From JAQIBY01 sp963676165 (GTDB lineage Bacteria > Bacteroidota > Bacteroidia > Bacteroidales > ML635J-15), in assembly GCA_963676165.1 (NCBI GenBank), contig OY781043.1, positions 2,046,001-2,110,000 of the forward strand: a stretch of DNA of 64,000 bases, written 5' to 3'. The notes under the pieces were generated by a model, which did not search any database, was not told where the DNA came from, and was given only the letters and a program-made list of their open reading frames with translations. Made by a program: the position numbers and the translations under genes. Shown here one piece after another: positions 63,145-64,000 of this stretch (position 1 is its first letter; each line of letters begins with the position of its first letter).

Positions 63145-64000
63145 ATGGCAAGTCACAACTTAAATTGTAGTAATAAAACACTTCTACTGTTTTTGACAGT
63201 TGTCTTCTCCATTGCCACATTAGCAAAAGATTCTGTCGTTAAAGAATACCATCAAAAATTAGATCAAAGTACGTCCCCGGAAGACAGAGCTTATCTTTTT
63301 AATCGATTATCCGACTTGTATTTGGATATTGATATGGACTCTGCCCGCATGTATGCAGATTCTGCCTTGCTTATTGGCACTATCATTCGGGATTACAGAC
63401 AAATTTCCGATGCATGGGTGAATTTTGGGAATTCCTACTTCTTCCTCGGGAATAAAGACTCTGCCAGAGTATATTATGAAAAATCCTTTGAGGCAATTCG
63501 CATGACAACTGAGCTTGATGAAATTGCAGCATCTCTCAATCGCTTAGGCTTGATCTATCAGGCAGAAGGTTATTTTGATCAGGCAACAGATTATTACCTG
63601 AAAGCCGTTAGGTATTACGAAAAAAGCCAAAACAAAAAAGGAATGGCTAACGTGTACAACAATATTGGAATTATAAATCATGACTTTTATCAATTAGAAT
63701 CTGCTACAAACTACTATTTCAAATCACTTAAGCTCTTTCGCCAAATAAACGAACCATTGGGAGAAGCACAGGTGATGAATAATTTGGGAACATACTATAC
63801 CGAAAACCATAATAGCGATTCTGCATTCACTTATATACGAAAAGCAAAGAAAATCTTTGTTTCCCTAAATAGTCCTACCAATGTGGCAACATGTAACCTT
63901 AACATAGCAATTCTCTATTTATCCAAAGAAAACACCGATTCTGCAATTTATTACCTCAACAAAGCAGACTCTTTGTTCTCAATTATGGAAAACATAAGTG
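63145..64000 (+). CDS. TPR-repeat protein, 3' truncated by window end
   Basis: Open from the ATG at 63145 through the window end (285 complete codons). The signal peptide-like N-terminus (LLLFLTVVFSIATLAKDS) is followed by a series of TPR units (e.g. AWVNFGNSYFFLGNKDSARV, LNRLGLIYQAEGYFDQATDY, YNNIGIINHDFYQLESATNY, MNNLGTYYTENHNSDSAFTY). The architecture is typical of Bacteroidota sensors with N-terminal TPRs followed by a membrane helix and a kinase or LuxR/LytTR output, but the output lies outside the window. Confidence 0.82.
   Translation, partial: MASHNLNCSNKTLLLFLTVVFSIATLAKDSVVKEYHQKLDQSTSPEDRAYLFNRLSDLYLDIDMDSARMYADSALLIGTIIRDYRQISDAWVNFGNSYFFLGNKDSARVYYEKSFEAIRMTTELDEIAASLNRLGLIYQAEGYFDQATDYYLKAVRYYEKSQNKKGMANVYNNIGIINHDFYQLESATNYYFKSLKLFRQINEPLGEAQVMNNLGTYYTENHNSDSAFTYIRKAKKIFVSLNSPTNVATCNLNIAILYLSKENTDSAIYYLNKADSLFSIMENIS

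Overview
The window looks like a chromosomal segment of a member of the Bacteroidota. The DNA is AT-rich. Several intergenic regions carry the Bacteroidota-type promoter (TTG/TTTG, about 19-20 nt, then TAnnTTTG). There are type IX secretion system (T9SS) cargo proteins with C-terminal sorting domains, a PorP/SprF-type outer-membrane protein, many signal-peptide and lipoprotein genes, DUF4831 and DUF2723 proteins, and Omp85-type barrels. A NuoE/NuoF/[FeFe]-hydrogenase-like cluster and Rex suggest anaerobic or facultatively anaerobic fermentative metabolism. I do not assign a genus. No rRNA, tRNA or CRISPR array was seen.

Layout. 0-7.7 kb: a REC-PAS-histidine kinase, then a giant PKD-repeat T9SS cargo protein followed by a PorP/SprF protein. 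7.7-15.7 kb: a hybrid histidine kinase; a tight co-directional run of FKBP isomerase, pyrB, pyrI, secreted serpin, small exported protein and acidic Cys/His lipoprotein; then an Hpt protein with a LytTR response regulator. 15.9-27.4 kb: an overlapping NAD(P)HX-repair / DUF4831 / Omp85 operon, a POT peptide transporter, a small lipoprotein, a large DUF2723 membrane protein and an acyl-CoA ligase. 27.4-36.7 kb: a doubly frameshifted remnant of a small T9SS-type protein, an outer-membrane barrel, two glycosyltransferases, a pirin, a nucleoside phosphorylase, tandem Usp plus prohibitin, and a CoA-disulfide-reductase-like flavoprotein. 37-48.7 kb: T9SS cargo and other exported proteins, a Na/Pi cotransporter, GrpB, DUF2007 and a B12/radical-SAM enzyme. 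48.8-51.6 kb: an accessory island with an IS110 transposase, a gene-poor stretch and an isolated small exported protein. 51.6-61.5 kb: an ECF sigma factor divergent from the redox/hydrogenase-like operon. 61.5-64 kb: UDP-glucose dehydrogenase and the start of a TPR protein cut by the window edge.

The most interesting unit is 52.2-60.6 kb. It encodes NuoE-like, NuoF-like and HydA-like subunits, a protein in which a ferredoxin plus H-cluster domain is fused to a histidine kinase, a stand-alone receiver, a REC-histidine kinase, and the NADH/NAD+ sensor Rex. Both H-cluster proteins keep the four cysteines expected to hold the H-cluster but lack the adjacent proton-relay cysteine in motif L1 (Thr in one, Asp in the other), and both have GPC in place of MPC in motif L2. 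The NuoF-like subunit also has an altered FMN-loop motif. An inverted repeat of the Rex type (TGTTA-N6-TAACA) sits upstream of the first gene. My inference is that this is a redox- or H2-sensing signalling operon built from an NADH-linked hydrogenase, probably autoregulated by Rex, rather than an ordinary H2-producing enzyme. No HydE/F/G maturase genes lie in the window.
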